Origin: Alcanivorax limicola
Lineage (GTDB): Bacteria; Pseudomonadota; Gammaproteobacteria; Pseudomonadales; Alcanivoracaceae
Assembly (NCBI RefSeq): GCF_019931215.1
Contig: NZ_JAIOUB010000003.1
Coordinates: 496,001-560,000, forward strand
Reading direction: 5' to 3'
DNA: 64,000 nucleotides
Shown here piece by piece: positions 46,879-54,922 of the stretch. Made by a program: the position numbers and the translations under genes. The notes under the pieces are model-generated. The model ran no database searches and was not told the origin of the DNA. It was given only the letters and a program-made list of their open reading frames with translations. The number at the start of each line of letters is the position of its first letter. The stretch's first letter is position 1.

Positions 46879-48798
46879 TTAATGCGGTATTGGTTGGTGG
46901 TGTGTTGGGTGCGTGCCGGGGATGCGCAATGTGAAGCGGGTGCCGACGGTGTCAGGTTGCCAGCTGGCCTGGGCCTGGATCGCGGCAGCGCGGCTGAGAA
47001 TATTGGTCAGCCCTCGGCCGTGCCTCTCAACAGACGAGGTCTCGGCAGTAGACGAACGCTCGGCAGTAGACAAGTTCTGGGGCGAGAACGGCGTGCCGTT
47101 GTCGGTGAGTTCGATGAGTACGTCGCCGTGATCCATCCGGGTGCTGAAATGCAGGGTGTCGGCGCGGTTGTGCTTGAGAATATTGGTGATGGCTTCCTGA
47201 AGAATGCTCAGCACATGGCGAATGTGCTCTGCGGTCAGCGTGTGCTGTGCCGGCAGGGCGTCCATGCTCCAGTGCAGCGTCAGTCCGGCGGCTTCGAGTC
47301 GGGGCTGCAAGCGATAACGCAGTGTTGCCAGCGAGGTGGTCAGGTCGTTACCGACCGGGGTCAGTGAGTCCAGGGTCTGCCTGAGCTCGTCGATGCCCTC
47401 CTGCAGTGTTCGGGTCAGGGTGTCGTCCTCGCCGCGATGCTGCTGTGCGATGTGCAGGGCGTTGGTCAGGGTGGCGCCCAGGCCATCGTGCATGTCGCGC
47501 ATCAGCCGCTGCCGTTCCAGCGCCAGCAGTTCCCGCTGTTCCACTTCGCGCAGCTTGCGGTAGCTGGCGTCCAGCTCCTGTTCACGACGGGCCAGCGTGT
47601 CCGCAAGGATGCGGCGATGATGCTCCAGGGCGTCCACCCCTTGCCGGTAGCGGCGGTACAGAATCTGGCTGAACAGCAGGCAGAAGGTGATTTCCCAGTA
47701 CACCAGCAGATAAGGATGTTCCAGATTGATCTGGTATTGCATCAGCAGCAGGTCATGGGCGGCCAGCGGCAAACCGATCAGATTACAGGTGGCCAGCACT
47801 TGCGCCGAGCGGATGCCGCTGCGCCAGGCCAGAACTGCCACCAGCGTGAAAGCCCCTGACGAGAGCAACAGGGCGATACCGTAGGTGGCCCCTGCCAGGG
47901 CGACAATCTGCTCGGACGCCTGAAACAGCGGCAGGCTGGTGAGCAACGCCAGCAGGAGGGAGCCTCCCAGGGTGTATTCCAGCCAGGGCAGCCGGCGCTG
48001 GCACAAGCGCAGATTGAACAGCAGGCTGACCAGAACCAGCCCCAGCAGGGCGTTGACCGTCAGCCAGCCGAACCAGTCTGACGGCATCAGGCGGGTATCC
48101 AGGGGCCCGGAGAAATGCAGGCCACGCAGGGCAAACAGCAGGGCGGCTGCCAGAAACAGGCGTGACAGGGTGCGGTCTTCTCGTGAGTGGCGCAGGCTGA
48201 GCCCGAAGGCGGCAAGCGTGAGGAAGACCAGCGCGATGGCGCCGGGCAGTACCGCTTGCAGCCACAGACGTGTTCGGTAGCGCCAGATCAGGGCGTCTGT
48301 ATCGTCCAGATAAACCCGGCTCAGGCCGCCGCCCAACCCGGTGACCGAATCCATCCTGATCAACAGTTCGCCGGGGGCGGCACGGCCATCCAGGGGTGTC
48401 AGCGGCAGCCAGACGGGCCGATTGAAACCGTTCCATACCAGGTCGCCCGATGAGCGCCACAAGAGGACGCCATCGCCATAGATCGCGACCTGCCCCACGG
48501 TCTGCCAGCGGGGCAGGTAGAGGGTGGGGTTGTCGTGGGGCGCGGGGACGGGCAGCCGATACCAGGTGGTGGTGATGCCCTCACCCTGGCCGTCCCGAGG
48601 CAGGGCGACATCGGGTAGCGAGACCCGCTGCCAGCCGGTGTCGGGGAGGACGTCGATTCGGGGCGGTGGCGCCATGAAGTGCGGGCTGTCCGCAGTGAGG
48701 GTCAGGCGCTCGGCCTGATGCACGGCGTTGGCGGCGTGCGTGCCGGCGCAGAGCAGGCACAGGCTGGCCCACCACAGTAACCGCGCGCCCGGGGCCAT
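46879..48798 (-). CDS. Sensor histidine kinase, 7TM-DISM-like with HisKA_3
   Basis: 639-aa kinase: signal peptide (1-22), a periplasmic beta-sandwich-like domain (about 25-170) of the DISM kind, seven hydrophobic segments (about 175-385), a coiled coil, the dimerisation/phosphoacceptor helix with MRDMHDGLGATL (His near 435) and an HATPase domain (LQEAITNILKH near 530, HGRGLTNI near 600). The ligand is unknown; DISM domains often bind carbohydrates. It starts two bases after the regulator's stop, so the two form one operon. Confidence 0.9.
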   Translation of the reverse strand: MAPGARLLWWASLCLLCAGTHAANAVHQAERLTLTADSPHFMAPPPRIDVLPDTGWQRVSLPDVALPRDGQGEGITTTWYRLPVPAPHDNPTLYLPRWQTVGQVAIYGDGVLLWRSSGDLVWNGFNRPVWLPLTPLDGRAAPGELLIRMDSVTGLGGGLSRVYLDDTDALIWRYRTRLWLQAVLPGAIALVFLTLAAFGLSLRHSREDRTLSRLFLAAALLFALRGLHFSGPLDTRLMPSDWFGWLTVNALLGLVLVSLLFNLRLCQRRLPWLEYTLGGSLLLALLTSLPLFQASEQIVALAGATYGIALLLSSGAFTLVAVLAWRSGIRSAQVLATCNLIGLPLAAHDLLLMQYQINLEHPYLLVYWEITFCLLFSQILYRRYRQGVDALEHHRRILADTLARREQELDASYRKLREVEQRELLALERQRLMRDMHDGLGATLTNALHIAQQHRGEDDTLTRTLQEGIDELRQTLDSLTPVGNDLTTSLATLRYRLQPRLEAAGLTLHWSMDALPAQHTLTAEHIRHVLSILQEAITNILKHNRADTLHFSTRMDHGDVLIELTDNGTPFSPQNLSTAERSSTAETSSVERHGRGLTNILSRAAAIQAQASWQPDTVGTRFTLRIPGTHPTHHQPIPH

Positions 48799-48800
48799 GC

Positions 48801-49439
48801 TCAGTCTGGCCTGCCCAGCAGATTCAGCCGCCAGGCCTCGCTGACGGCACCGGCGCGCGAGTTCACCCCGAGCTTCTGATAAATGCGGCGGATATACGTC
48901 TGTACGGTCCAGGGGGAGACGCCCAGGCGCTGGGCGATGTCCGCCATCGCATGGCCCTGGCTGATCAGCGCCAGGACATTCCGCTCCTGTGCTGACAGTG
49001 CGGTCTCGGGTTGCGGGGTTTCCGGGGCGATTTCAACCAGCAGATGCCGCGCAATCATGGGGCTGATCGGGCTGCCGCCCTGGTGCAGCATGCGAATATG
49101 GGCAGCGACCTGTGGGGGCAGGGCGTCCTTGAGCAGATAACCGGTGGCGCCAGCGCGCACGCTGTCCAGCACCGGCTGGGCCTCGTCAAACAGGGTGGCC
49201 ACCATGATGGCGCAATCCGGCCAGCGCCTGCGGGCGGCCTGAATGACGCTGATGCCGGAGCCGTCAGGCAGCCCCAGATCCACCAGCAGCACGTCGTGGG
49301 CGGGTCCGTCCAGCAAGGTGTTGGCCTGGGCGCAGTTCCCGGCTTCGGCGGTTAACCGGATATCGTCGGTGGCCTCCACAGCCCGGCGCACCGCATGCCG
49401 GAACTGCGGATCATCTTCCACCATGGCCAGACTGATCAC
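48801..49439 (-). CDS. NarL/LuxR-type response regulator
   Basis: 212-aa regulator with a receiver domain (acid cluster EDD at 8-10, phosphoacceptor Asp54 in LLVDLGLPDGS, Lys in YLLKDALPP) and a C-terminal LuxR HTH (LSAQERNVLALISQGHAMADIAQRLGVSPWTVQTYIRRIYQKL). GTG 49439 is chosen because a GGGGGGA purine run is six bases upstream; TTG 49454 is in frame. Partner of the kinase encoded directly downstream. Targets are unknown; the nearest gene beyond the kinase is the fatty aldehyde dehydrogenase. Confidence 0.9.
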   Translation of the reverse strand: MISLAMVEDDPQFRHAVRRAVEATDDIRLTAEAGNCAQANTLLDGPAHDVLLVDLGLPDGSGISVIQAARRRWPDCAIMVATLFDEAQPVLDSVRAGATGYLLKDALPPQVAAHIRMLHQGGSPISPMIARHLLVEIAPETPQPETALSAQERNVLALISQGHAMADIAQRLGVSPWTVQTYIRRIYQKLGVNSRAGAVSEAWRLNLLGRPD

Positions 49440-49516
49440 GTCTGGTCCCCCCAATGGTTGTTATCAGTGTTGCCCTAGCATACCTGCCCTTGGGGGGATA
49501 AGGCAGAGTGCAGGCG

Positions 49517-50176
49517 TCAGCCGCCGCGCAGCTTGGCCACGAAGCTGTTTTCACGCTCCAGCAGGGCGCTGAAGCTGGGCCGGGAGAGCACCTTGTCCAC
49601 ATGCGCGGCCAGCGACGGGTACTGCTGCGGATCGAGATGCTCGCCGCCGTGGGCAAAGTTGGCGAACTGGGACGCCACGGCGATATCGGCGATGGAGAGC
49701 TGCGGACCAGCCAGCCATTCCCGGCCCTTGATCTGGCTTTCCAGGTAAGCGAAGTGCGGCGGCAGTTTTTCGGTGAGGGCGCGCGCGATGCGTTCTTCAT
49801 CGCTGGGCTTGCCCATCAACTTCATGATCACCCGGTTGCGGAATACGGTGAAGGTGGTCAGCGGGGCCAGCTCGTAGTCGGCGTATTTCTCCAGCCACAG
49901 GGCATGGGCGTAATCCGCCGCGTCCACGGGATAGAGCGCGGGTGTCTCCGGGAAGGCGCGCTCCAGGTAGGCGCAGATCACGGCCGAGTCGGCCAGCAGC
50001 CGGCCATCGTGCTCCATGGCGGGGATGCGGCGCAGGGGGTTGATGTCGCTGTAGTCTTCCGGCGCATTGAAGGGATCGACATGCACCGATTCGAAGGGAA
50101 TGTCCTTTTCGCCCAGAAACACACGGGTCTTGCGGACGAAGGGCGACAGCGCCGCGCCATAGAGTTTGATTGCCAT
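49517..50176 (-). CDS. Glutathione S-transferase family protein
   Basis: 219-aa soluble GST: an N-terminal thioredoxin-like domain (IKLYGAALSPFVRKTRVFLGEKDIPFE, with Ser in the LSPF position as a catalytic candidate; cis-Pro in RRIPAMEHDGRLLADSAVICAYLE) and an all-helical C-terminal domain. Likely detoxification; the substrate is unknown. ATG 50176 has GAGG upstream. It is divergent from the tRNA pair. Confidence 0.87.
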   Translation of the reverse strand: MAIKLYGAALSPFVRKTRVFLGEKDIPFESVHVDPFNAPEDYSDINPLRRIPAMEHDGRLLADSAVICAYLERAFPETPALYPVDAADYAHALWLEKYADYELAPLTTFTVFRNRVIMKLMGKPSDEERIARALTEKLPPHFAYLESQIKGREWLAGPQLSIADIAVASQFANFAHGGEHLDPQQYPSLAAHVDKVLSRPSFSALLERENSFVAKLRGG

Positions 50177-50263
50177 GATGAGCCTCATCTGTTCATGATG
50201 CGGCTTATCAGAACAAGGTGCCGGGCAGGGGTCAATGGCAGCAACCGTCGAACGATTTTTCCC

Positions 50264-50291
50264 TTGACGTCATCGCCGCGCCTGTTATGCT
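50264..50291 (+). promoter_or_regulatory. Promoter of the tRNA-Glu/tRNA-Gly unit
   Basis: TTGACG at 50264-50269, a 16-nt spacer, and TATGCT at 50286-50291 with an extended TG, followed by a GC-rich discriminator (TTGCGCCGC). The distance to the first tRNA is about 36 nt. Confidence 0.7.
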
Positions 50292-50327
50292 TTGCGCCGC
50301 TTTCGGGGATGCCCGGCAGTGATCAGC

Positions 50328-50403
50328 GTCCCCTTCGTCTAGAGGCCTAGGACACCGCCCTTTCACGGCGGTAACAGGGGTTCGAATCCCCTAGGGGACG
50401 CCA
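50328..50403 (+). tRNA. tRNA-Glu (UUC)
   Basis: 76 nt with acceptor GTCCCCT/AGGGGAC, anticodon loop CTTTCAC (anticodon TTC) on a CGCC/GGCG stem, T arm GGGTTCGAATCCC and an encoded CCA. It is one base from the next tRNA, so both are cut from a single precursor. Confidence 0.97.
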
Positions 50404-50404
50404 T

Positions 50405-50479
50405 GCGGGAATAGCTCAGTGGTAGAGCACAACCTTGCCAAGGTTGGGGTCGCGAGTTCGAATCTCGTTTCCCGCTCCA
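50405..50479 (+). tRNA. tRNA-Gly (GCC)
   Basis: 75 nt with acceptor GCGGGAA/TTCCCGC, D arm GCTCAGTGGTAGAGC, anticodon loop TTGCCAA (anticodon GCC), T arm GAGTTCGAATCTC and an encoded CCA. Second gene of the tRNA-Glu unit. Confidence 0.97.
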
Positions 50480-50490
50480 GATTCGCAGAG

Positions 50491-50519
50491 AAAGCCGGCT
50501 CATTGAGCCGGCTTTTTTT
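50491..50519 (+). terminator. Rho-independent terminator of the tRNA unit
   Basis: AAAGCCGGCTC-ATT-GAGCCGGCTTT gives an 11-bp stem running into a T-tract, 12 nt after the tRNA-Gly end. Confidence 0.92.
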
Positions 50520-50567
50520 GTGCCTGACGTCCGCACCTGACGTTACATAAAGCTACCCGCCCACGCA

Positions 50568-50618
50568 TTGCCAGCCGTGACGACCCGGCGCTATTCTGTC
50601 TGTATAAAAAATATACAG
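50568..50618 (+). promoter_or_regulatory. alkB promoter region with CTGTATA/TATACAG palindrome
   Basis: TTGCCA (50568-50573), an 18-nt spacer, and TATTCT (50592-50597) are a plausible promoter. A perfect inverted repeat, CTGTATA-N5-TATACAG, at 50600-50618 covers the expected start site and ends two bases before the GGAGG of alkB. A repressor bound there would block initiation. It is unlike the TGTCAC sites near the TetR gene, so the regulator is probably a different protein. Confidence 0.6.
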
Positions 50619-50631
50619 TCGGAGGTGTGTC

Positions 50632-51750
50632 ATGGCCGAGGCAATGCTGCAACAGGACTGGACCGACAAGCGCCGCTATCTGTGGCTGCTGAGCACGCTC
50701 ACCATGCTATTGCCCCTGGGCGCCATCGGCCTGGTGAATCTCACCGGGCATCCGGTGTTCTGGTGGTTTGGCCCCCTTTTTGTCTTTATCGTCATCCCGA
50801 TACTTGATGTGATGCTCGGCGAGGAAACCGAGAACCCGCCAGAGTCCGTGGTGCCACGCCTGGAGCAGGAGCGCTATTACCGCATTGCTGTCTGGGTGGC
50901 GGTGGTGTTTCAGTACTGGGCGTTTCTGGTGGCCGCGCAGGTTATCGCGACAGCGAGCTTGCCCTGGTACAGCTATCTCGGCCTGGCCATTACCACGGGC
51001 ACGGCCATGGGGATTGCCATCAATACCGCCCATGAGCTGGGCCACAAGACCAACGGCTTCGAACGCTGGCTGGCCAAGCTGGCGCTGGCGCCGGTGTTTT
51101 ACGGGCATTTTTTTGTGGAGCACAACCGCGGGCATCATGTGCGTGTGTCGACCCCGGAAGATCCTGCCTCGTCCCGTTTTGGTGAAAGTTTCTACCGGTT
51201 TCTGCCGCGCACGGTCTTTGGCAGCTTGCGTTCGGCCTGGGAGCTGGAGGCAAAGCGGCTGGAAAAAGAGGACAAGTCTGTCTGGCATATCGAGAACCAC
51301 AATCTCCAGGCCTGGGGGCTCTCAATACTGCTGTGGGGCGCGCTACTGGTGGCGTGGGGATGGGTGGTGCTGCCGTTCCTGCTGATTCAGTCAGTGTTCG
51401 GTTTCCAGTTGCTGGAAGTGGTGAATTACCTGGAGCATTACGGCCTGCTGAGGCAGAAGAAAGACAATGGCCGTTACGAACCCTGTCGCCCCGAGCACTC
51501 GTGGAACAGCAATCGTCGGGTGACCAATATCTTCCTCTATCAGTTGCAGCGGCATTCCGATCATCACGCCTATCCGACCCGCTCCTATCAATCGTTGCGG
51601 CATTTTGACGAGGCACCACAGTTGCCCGGCGGCTATGCGTCGATGATCGTGCTGGCGTGGATTCCGCCACTGTGGTTTCACGTGATGGACAAGCGCGTTA
51701 TCGCGCACTACAAGGGCGATATGAATCGTATCAACATGGCCAGCGACTGA
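50632..51750 (+). CDS. alkB: Alkane 1-monooxygenase AlkB
   Basis: Integral-membrane non-haem diiron hydroxylase that oxidises medium-chain n-alkanes to 1-alkanols with rubredoxin-delivered electrons. The 372-aa product has six hydrophobic helices and the histidine boxes HELGH (from about 134), EHNRGHH (from about 163), NYLEHYGL and LQRHSDHH (about 305-312), which are diagnostic of AlkB. ATG 50632 follows GGAGG. No rubredoxin gene is adjacent. The last 15 bp including the stop are tandemly duplicated downstream. Confidence 0.96.
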   Translation: MAEAMLQQDWTDKRRYLWLLSTLTMLLPLGAIGLVNLTGHPVFWWFGPLFVFIVIPILDVMLGEETENPPESVVPRLEQERYYRIAVWVAVVFQYWAFLVAAQVIATASLPWYSYLGLAITTGTAMGIAINTAHELGHKTNGFERWLAKLALAPVFYGHFFVEHNRGHHVRVSTPEDPASSRFGESFYRFLPRTVFGSLRSAWELEAKRLEKEDKSVWHIENHNLQAWGLSILLWGALLVAWGWVVLPFLLIQSVFGFQLLEVVNYLEHYGLLRQKKDNGRYEPCRPEHSWNSNRRVTNIFLYQLQRHSDHHAYPTRSYQSLRHFDEAPQLPGGYASMIVLAWIPPLWFHVMDKRVIAHYKGDMNRINMASD

Positions 51751-51765
51751 ATGGCCAGCGATTGA
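51736..51765 (+). repeat. 15-bp tandem duplication at the alkB stop
   Basis: ATGGCCAGCGACTGA (51736-51750, the final codons and stop of alkB) is repeated as ATGGCCAGCGATTGA at 51751-51765. Only one base differs. It looks like a recent slippage duplication and leaves a four-codon ATG-to-stop remnant after the gene. Confidence 0.85.
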
Positions 51766-51769
51766 ATGA

Positions 51770-52444
51770 TCACTGGCTGAGTTGATTGTTGACCGATATC
51801 AGAATGAAACGGGCGGCTTGCACCACGTCGGCAACCGGTTCCCGGTAGCCATTGAGCATCCAGCGCATGGCCATGTTGACCATGGCGCCAATCAGCCCGG
51901 TCGCCAACAGATAATCCCGGGTGTCGTGATGCCGGCGCTCCGGATGCAAGCCCCGGAATACCGCGACCAGGAAGTTGGCGAAGTCGTCCATGACGCGCCG
52001 ATACTGTGCATCCATCTGCGGATTGACCCCCATGATTTCGACCATGATGACGCGGGCCGAATGGGGGTTGTCGAGCAGAAATTCGAAGTAGGCGGTGAGG
52101 GCCGCCTCGGCCATCGCGTCCGGTTCGCCGCTGCGGTAAGCAATGGCGCGGCTCACCAGCTGTCGTAGCTGGCTGGTGGTCAGTTCATAAATTTCACTGA
52201 GCAGGGCGTCGCTGTTGCTGAAGGACTCATAGAAATAGCGTTCGGTGAGCCCGGCCTCCGCACAAATGGCACGCACCGACGTGCCGTGAAAGCCGACGCT
52301 GCCAAAGATCGTCGTGCCGGCCCGAAGCAGTTTTTCCCGGCGCTCGGCACGGCGCTTTTCAATGCTGACGCCGCGATAGGCACGGCCACGGGCCGTCGCC
52401 TTGGGCTTTGCGGCAGGTTTGGAAGCGCTGGGGGTCTGTGTCAT
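51770..52444 (-). CDS. TetR-family regulator divergent from the BVMO gene
   Basis: 224-aa regulator with a basic N-terminal extension (about 30 residues, Ala/Lys/Arg-rich), a TetR HTH (RREKLLRAGTTIFGSVGFHGTSVRAICAEAGLTERYFYESF) and a helical ligand domain. It converges on alkB and diverges from the monooxygenase gene, whose promoter carries a strong palindrome. It is therefore a probable repressor of the monooxygenase and of itself; a fatty acid or alkane-derived ligand is plausible but unproven. Confidence 0.88.
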   Translation of the reverse strand: MTQTPSASKPAAKPKATARGRAYRGVSIEKRRAERREKLLRAGTTIFGSVGFHGTSVRAICAEAGLTERYFYESFSNSDALLSEIYELTTSQLRQLVSRAIAYRSGEPDAMAEAALTAYFEFLLDNPHSARVIMVEIMGVNPQMDAQYRRVMDDFANFLVAVFRGLHPERRHHDTRDYLLATGLIGAMVNMAMRWMLNGYREPVADVVQAARFILISVNNQLSQ

Positions 52445-52453
52445 GGCGCCATG

Positions 52454-52482
52454 TTGACATGGCTTATTGTCAGAAGTAAAGT
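52454..52482 (+). promoter_or_regulatory. Promoter of the BVMO gene
   Basis: TTGACA (52454-52459), a 17-nt spacer, and TAAAGT (52477-52482) form a good sigma70 promoter. The -10 overlaps the left arm of the TGTCAC palindrome, so repressor binding would occlude it. Confidence 0.65.
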
Positions 52483-52532
52483 GACATCATTCATTGTCAC
52501 TTTGGCTGACTGTCACTTTTAGCTAATGTCAC
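52478..52532. promoter_or_regulatory. TGTCAC operator array (palindrome plus two half-sites)
   Basis: AAAGTGACA (52478-52486) and TGTCACTTT (52495-52503) are perfect 9-bp inverted arms with an 8-nt spacer. Further TGTCAC copies at 52511 and 52527 follow the one at 52495 with an exact 16-bp period. All lie in the 134-nt gap between the divergent TetR and BVMO genes, which suggests cooperative binding of the TetR protein. Confidence 0.75.
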
Positions 52533-52578
52533 GTTTGCTTGCAGGCGAGTGCGCCCCCGGCGCCCGGAGGATCGAAGC

Positions 52579-54099
52579 ATGAACACCAAAAAGACCAGCC
52601 CGGAATTCGATGTCGCCATCATCGGCAGCGGCTTTGCCGGCCTGTGCATGGCGATCAAGCTCAAGGAGCAGGGCCGCGATAATTTCGTGATTCTGGAGCG
52701 GGCTCAGGATGTCGGTGGCACCTGGCGCGACAACCATTACCCTGGCGCCGCCTGTGATGTGCCTTCGCACCTGTATTCCTTCTCTTTTGCACCAAACCCG
52801 GACTGGTCGCGGAAATACCCGACTCAGCCGGAGCTGTATGCCTATTTGCGCAAGATCGCCGCCGATTATGACCTGCTGCGCCACATTCGTTTCGACAACA
52901 CGCTCGAGGCGGCGCAGTACGATGAAGAGCACCACGTCTGGGCGGTACGCACCAGCCAGGGCAGTCTTACCACGCGCGCACTGGTGATGGGCAATGGCGG
53001 TCTGGCCGAGCCGAAGCTCCCGGAGATTCCCGGTGTTGCGCAGTTCAAGGGCAAGACCTTCCACTCGTCTCGCTGGGATCACGATTACGATCTGAGTGGC
53101 AAGCGCGTCGCGGTAATCGGTACCGGCGCGTCAGCGATCCAGCTGGTGCCGGAAGTGGCCAAAGTGGCGGGGCAGCTGGACGTCTACCAGCGCACGCCCA
53201 ACTGGATCATTCCGCGCCCGGATCGCGGCTATTCTGGGCTGGAAAAGGTGCTGTTTCGCCGGATTCCGGCCAGCCGCCGACTGCATCGCAATGCCATCTA
53301 CTGGAGCCACGAGGCCCGCGTGATGGGTCTGGTGCTGCACCCGGCGCTGATGAAAGTGTTCCAGAAAGTGGCCGAGCGGCACATCCGCAAGCAGGTCAGG
53401 GACCCGGCGCTGCGCGATCAGGTGACCCCGGATTACACCATTGGCTGCAAGCGTATTCTGATCTCCAACGACTGGTATCCGGCGTTGCAGAAGCCCCATG
53501 TCAGCCTGGTCACAGACGGCATTCGCGAGATCCGCGCCCACAGTATCGTGGCGGCGGATGGCCGGGAGCGCGAGATCGACGCCATCATCTACAGCACCGG
53601 CTTCTATGCCACCGAGAACCCCATTGCCGCGGTGGTCACCGGACGCGACGGCAAGACCCTGGCGGACATCTGGCAGGATGGCGAAGAGGCGTATCTGGGC
53701 ACCCTGGTCAACGGGTTTCCGAACCTGTTTCTGATCGTGGGTCCCAACACGGGTCTGGGGCACAGCTCCATGGTGTTCATGATCGAGACCCAGGCCAGCT
53801 ATATCCTGCGTCTGCTTGGCGAGATGGAGGCACAGGTTTCCCGGACGCTGGAAGTGCGCGAGTCCGTGCAGCAGGGCTACAACGCGCGGCTGCAGGCCCG
53901 TCTGGGCAATTCCATCTGGTCCACCGGGTGTGACAGCTGGTACAAGCACAAGAGCGGCAAGATCACCGCGCTATGGCCGGGCTTCACGTTCCAGTTCTGG
54001 CTGCGGGCGCGCCGTTTCGACGCCAGCGACTACCTGTTTGATGGTGTGTCCGGCGACGGGTATGTGGCCGCAGATGAGCCAGGGCGCGCTACTGTGTGA
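52579..54099 (+). CDS. Flavin-containing (Baeyer-Villiger type) monooxygenase
   Basis: 506-aa class B flavoprotein monooxygenase using NADPH and FAD. It has GSGFAG for FAD (16-21), the GGTWRDNHYPGAACDVPSHLY region, the BVMO-like fingerprint FKGKTFHSSRWDHD (about 156-169; FxGxxxHxxxW then D rather than P), and GTGASA for NADPH (about 181). Substrates of relatives include ketones and cyclic or long-chain compounds; AlmA-type alkane oxidation is another possibility but the fingerprint favours the BVMO group. ATG 52579 has GGAGG eight bases upstream. Confidence 0.85.
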   Translation: MNTKKTSPEFDVAIIGSGFAGLCMAIKLKEQGRDNFVILERAQDVGGTWRDNHYPGAACDVPSHLYSFSFAPNPDWSRKYPTQPELYAYLRKIAADYDLLRHIRFDNTLEAAQYDEEHHVWAVRTSQGSLTTRALVMGNGGLAEPKLPEIPGVAQFKGKTFHSSRWDHDYDLSGKRVAVIGTGASAIQLVPEVAKVAGQLDVYQRTPNWIIPRPDRGYSGLEKVLFRRIPASRRLHRNAIYWSHEARVMGLVLHPALMKVFQKVAERHIRKQVRDPALRDQVTPDYTIGCKRILISNDWYPALQKPHVSLVTDGIREIRAHSIVAADGREREIDAIIYSTGFYATENPIAAVVTGRDGKTLADIWQDGEEAYLGTLVNGFPNLFLIVGPNTGLGHSSMVFMIETQASYILRLLGEMEAQVSRTLEVRESVQQGYNARLQARLGNSIWSTGCDSWYKHKSGKITALWPGFTFQFWLRARRFDASDYLFDGVSGDGYVAADEPGRATV

Positions 54100-54137
54100 G
54101 CAGGGCGCGAATGCAGCGCGTTTTTGCGGCTGTGATG

Positions 54138-54146
54138 TGCGATAAT
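54138..54146 (+). promoter_or_regulatory. Extended -10 promoter for the YheU gene
   Basis: TGCGATAAT (TGn plus GATAAT), 78 nt before the GTG start. The -35 region is poor, as is common with an extended -10. Confidence 0.4.
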
Positions 54147-54223
54147 CAGCGCCATATTTTGCTGACAGATGACGCATAGATGACGGTAACGACGAAGAAA
54201 CGGGGCGCGGGAGTGACCGGGCT

Positions 54224-54472
54224 GTGATTGTACCCTGGGAAGAAATCGGCGCTGACACCCTGCAGAACCTGATCGAGGAGTTCGTATCCCGTGATGGCAC
54301 CGACTACGGCGAGCAGGAGGTGGCACTGGAACGCCGCGCCGAGCAGGTGCGCCAGCTGCTACGCCGTGGCGAGGCCGTGATCTGGTTCGACGACGCCACC
54401 GAGTCCGTTACCATCATGTCGAAGCAGCAGCTGAATGACATGACCCCGCCGGAAGATCCGCTCTTTCCCTGA
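54224..54472 (+). CDS. YheU family protein (UPF0270)
   Basis: 82-aa cytoplasmic protein of unknown function, matching YheU by IVPWEEIGADTLQNLIEEFVSRDGTDYGEQEVALE and GEAVIWFDDATESVTIM. It starts with GTG 54224 after GGGAG. A 15-codon reading frame (ATG 54180 to TGA 54227) runs just upstream and overlaps this start by GTGA. Convergent with the MAPEG gene. Confidence 0.9.
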   Translation: MIVPWEEIGADTLQNLIEEFVSRDGTDYGEQEVALERRAEQVRQLLRRGEAVIWFDDATESVTIMSKQQLNDMTPPEDPLFP

Positions 54473-54532
54473 CGGGCAGGCGGATCAGCCGAGTCGCGGG
54501 GCCTTGCTGCCGTCACTGGCAAACAGTCACTG

Positions 54533-54922
54533 TCAAACAAGCAAGTGTATCGCCATCCCCACCATGACCAGCCAGCTCAACACGATGCCCGCCTGACGTC
54601 CCTTGTTGACGGCGCTTGGCCGGGTCATGCCCGCCGCATGCAACAGTCGCCCCAGAAAGAAGACGCCGCCATAGAGATGCAGAGCGGTGCCAGAGGCTCC
54701 TGTGAGCTCCAGAACGGCAAGACCGATCAACACCAGTGGTACGTATTCGGCGGCATTGCCGTGGGCACGGATGGCCTGGGTCAGCGTTCTGTTGCCGCCG
54801 TCACCGAGGGAGACCTTGCCGCCCAGGCGTTGGCGCACGACATTGGCGGCCAGCGCCGTCATCAGCAGCAGGAACAGGCCGGTGTACAAGGCGGTAACGG
54901 GTAGCAGTAGTGCGGTAGTCAT
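54533..54922 (-). CDS. MAPEG family membrane protein
   Basis: 129-aa protein with four membrane helices of the MAPEG (membrane-associated eicosanoid/glutathione metabolism) family, YecN-like: RTLTQAIRAHGNAAEYVPLVLIGLAVLEL contains the typical R-H-N-x-x-E motif. The enzyme activity is unknown. ATG 54922 is chosen because GGAG lies eight bases upstream and the codon overlaps the mnmC stop (ATGA); GTG 54931 is less likely. Last gene of a three-gene unit. Confidence 0.87.
   Translation of the reverse strand: MTTALLLPVTALYTGLFLLLMTALAANVVRQRLGGKVSLGDGGNRTLTQAIRAHGNAAEYVPLVLIGLAVLELTGASGTALHLYGGVFFLGRLLHAAGMTRPSAVNKGRQAGIVLSWLVMVGMAIHLLV

Noticed and set aside
50328-50479. tRNA-anchored genomic island carrying alkB, TetR and BVMO
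   Set aside because: There is no integrase and no repeated tRNA 3' end that I could find downstream within the window.
50600-50618. LexA box upstream of alkB
   Set aside because: CTGT and ACAG are present but separated by 11 nt instead of the 8 required, so this is a different palindrome.
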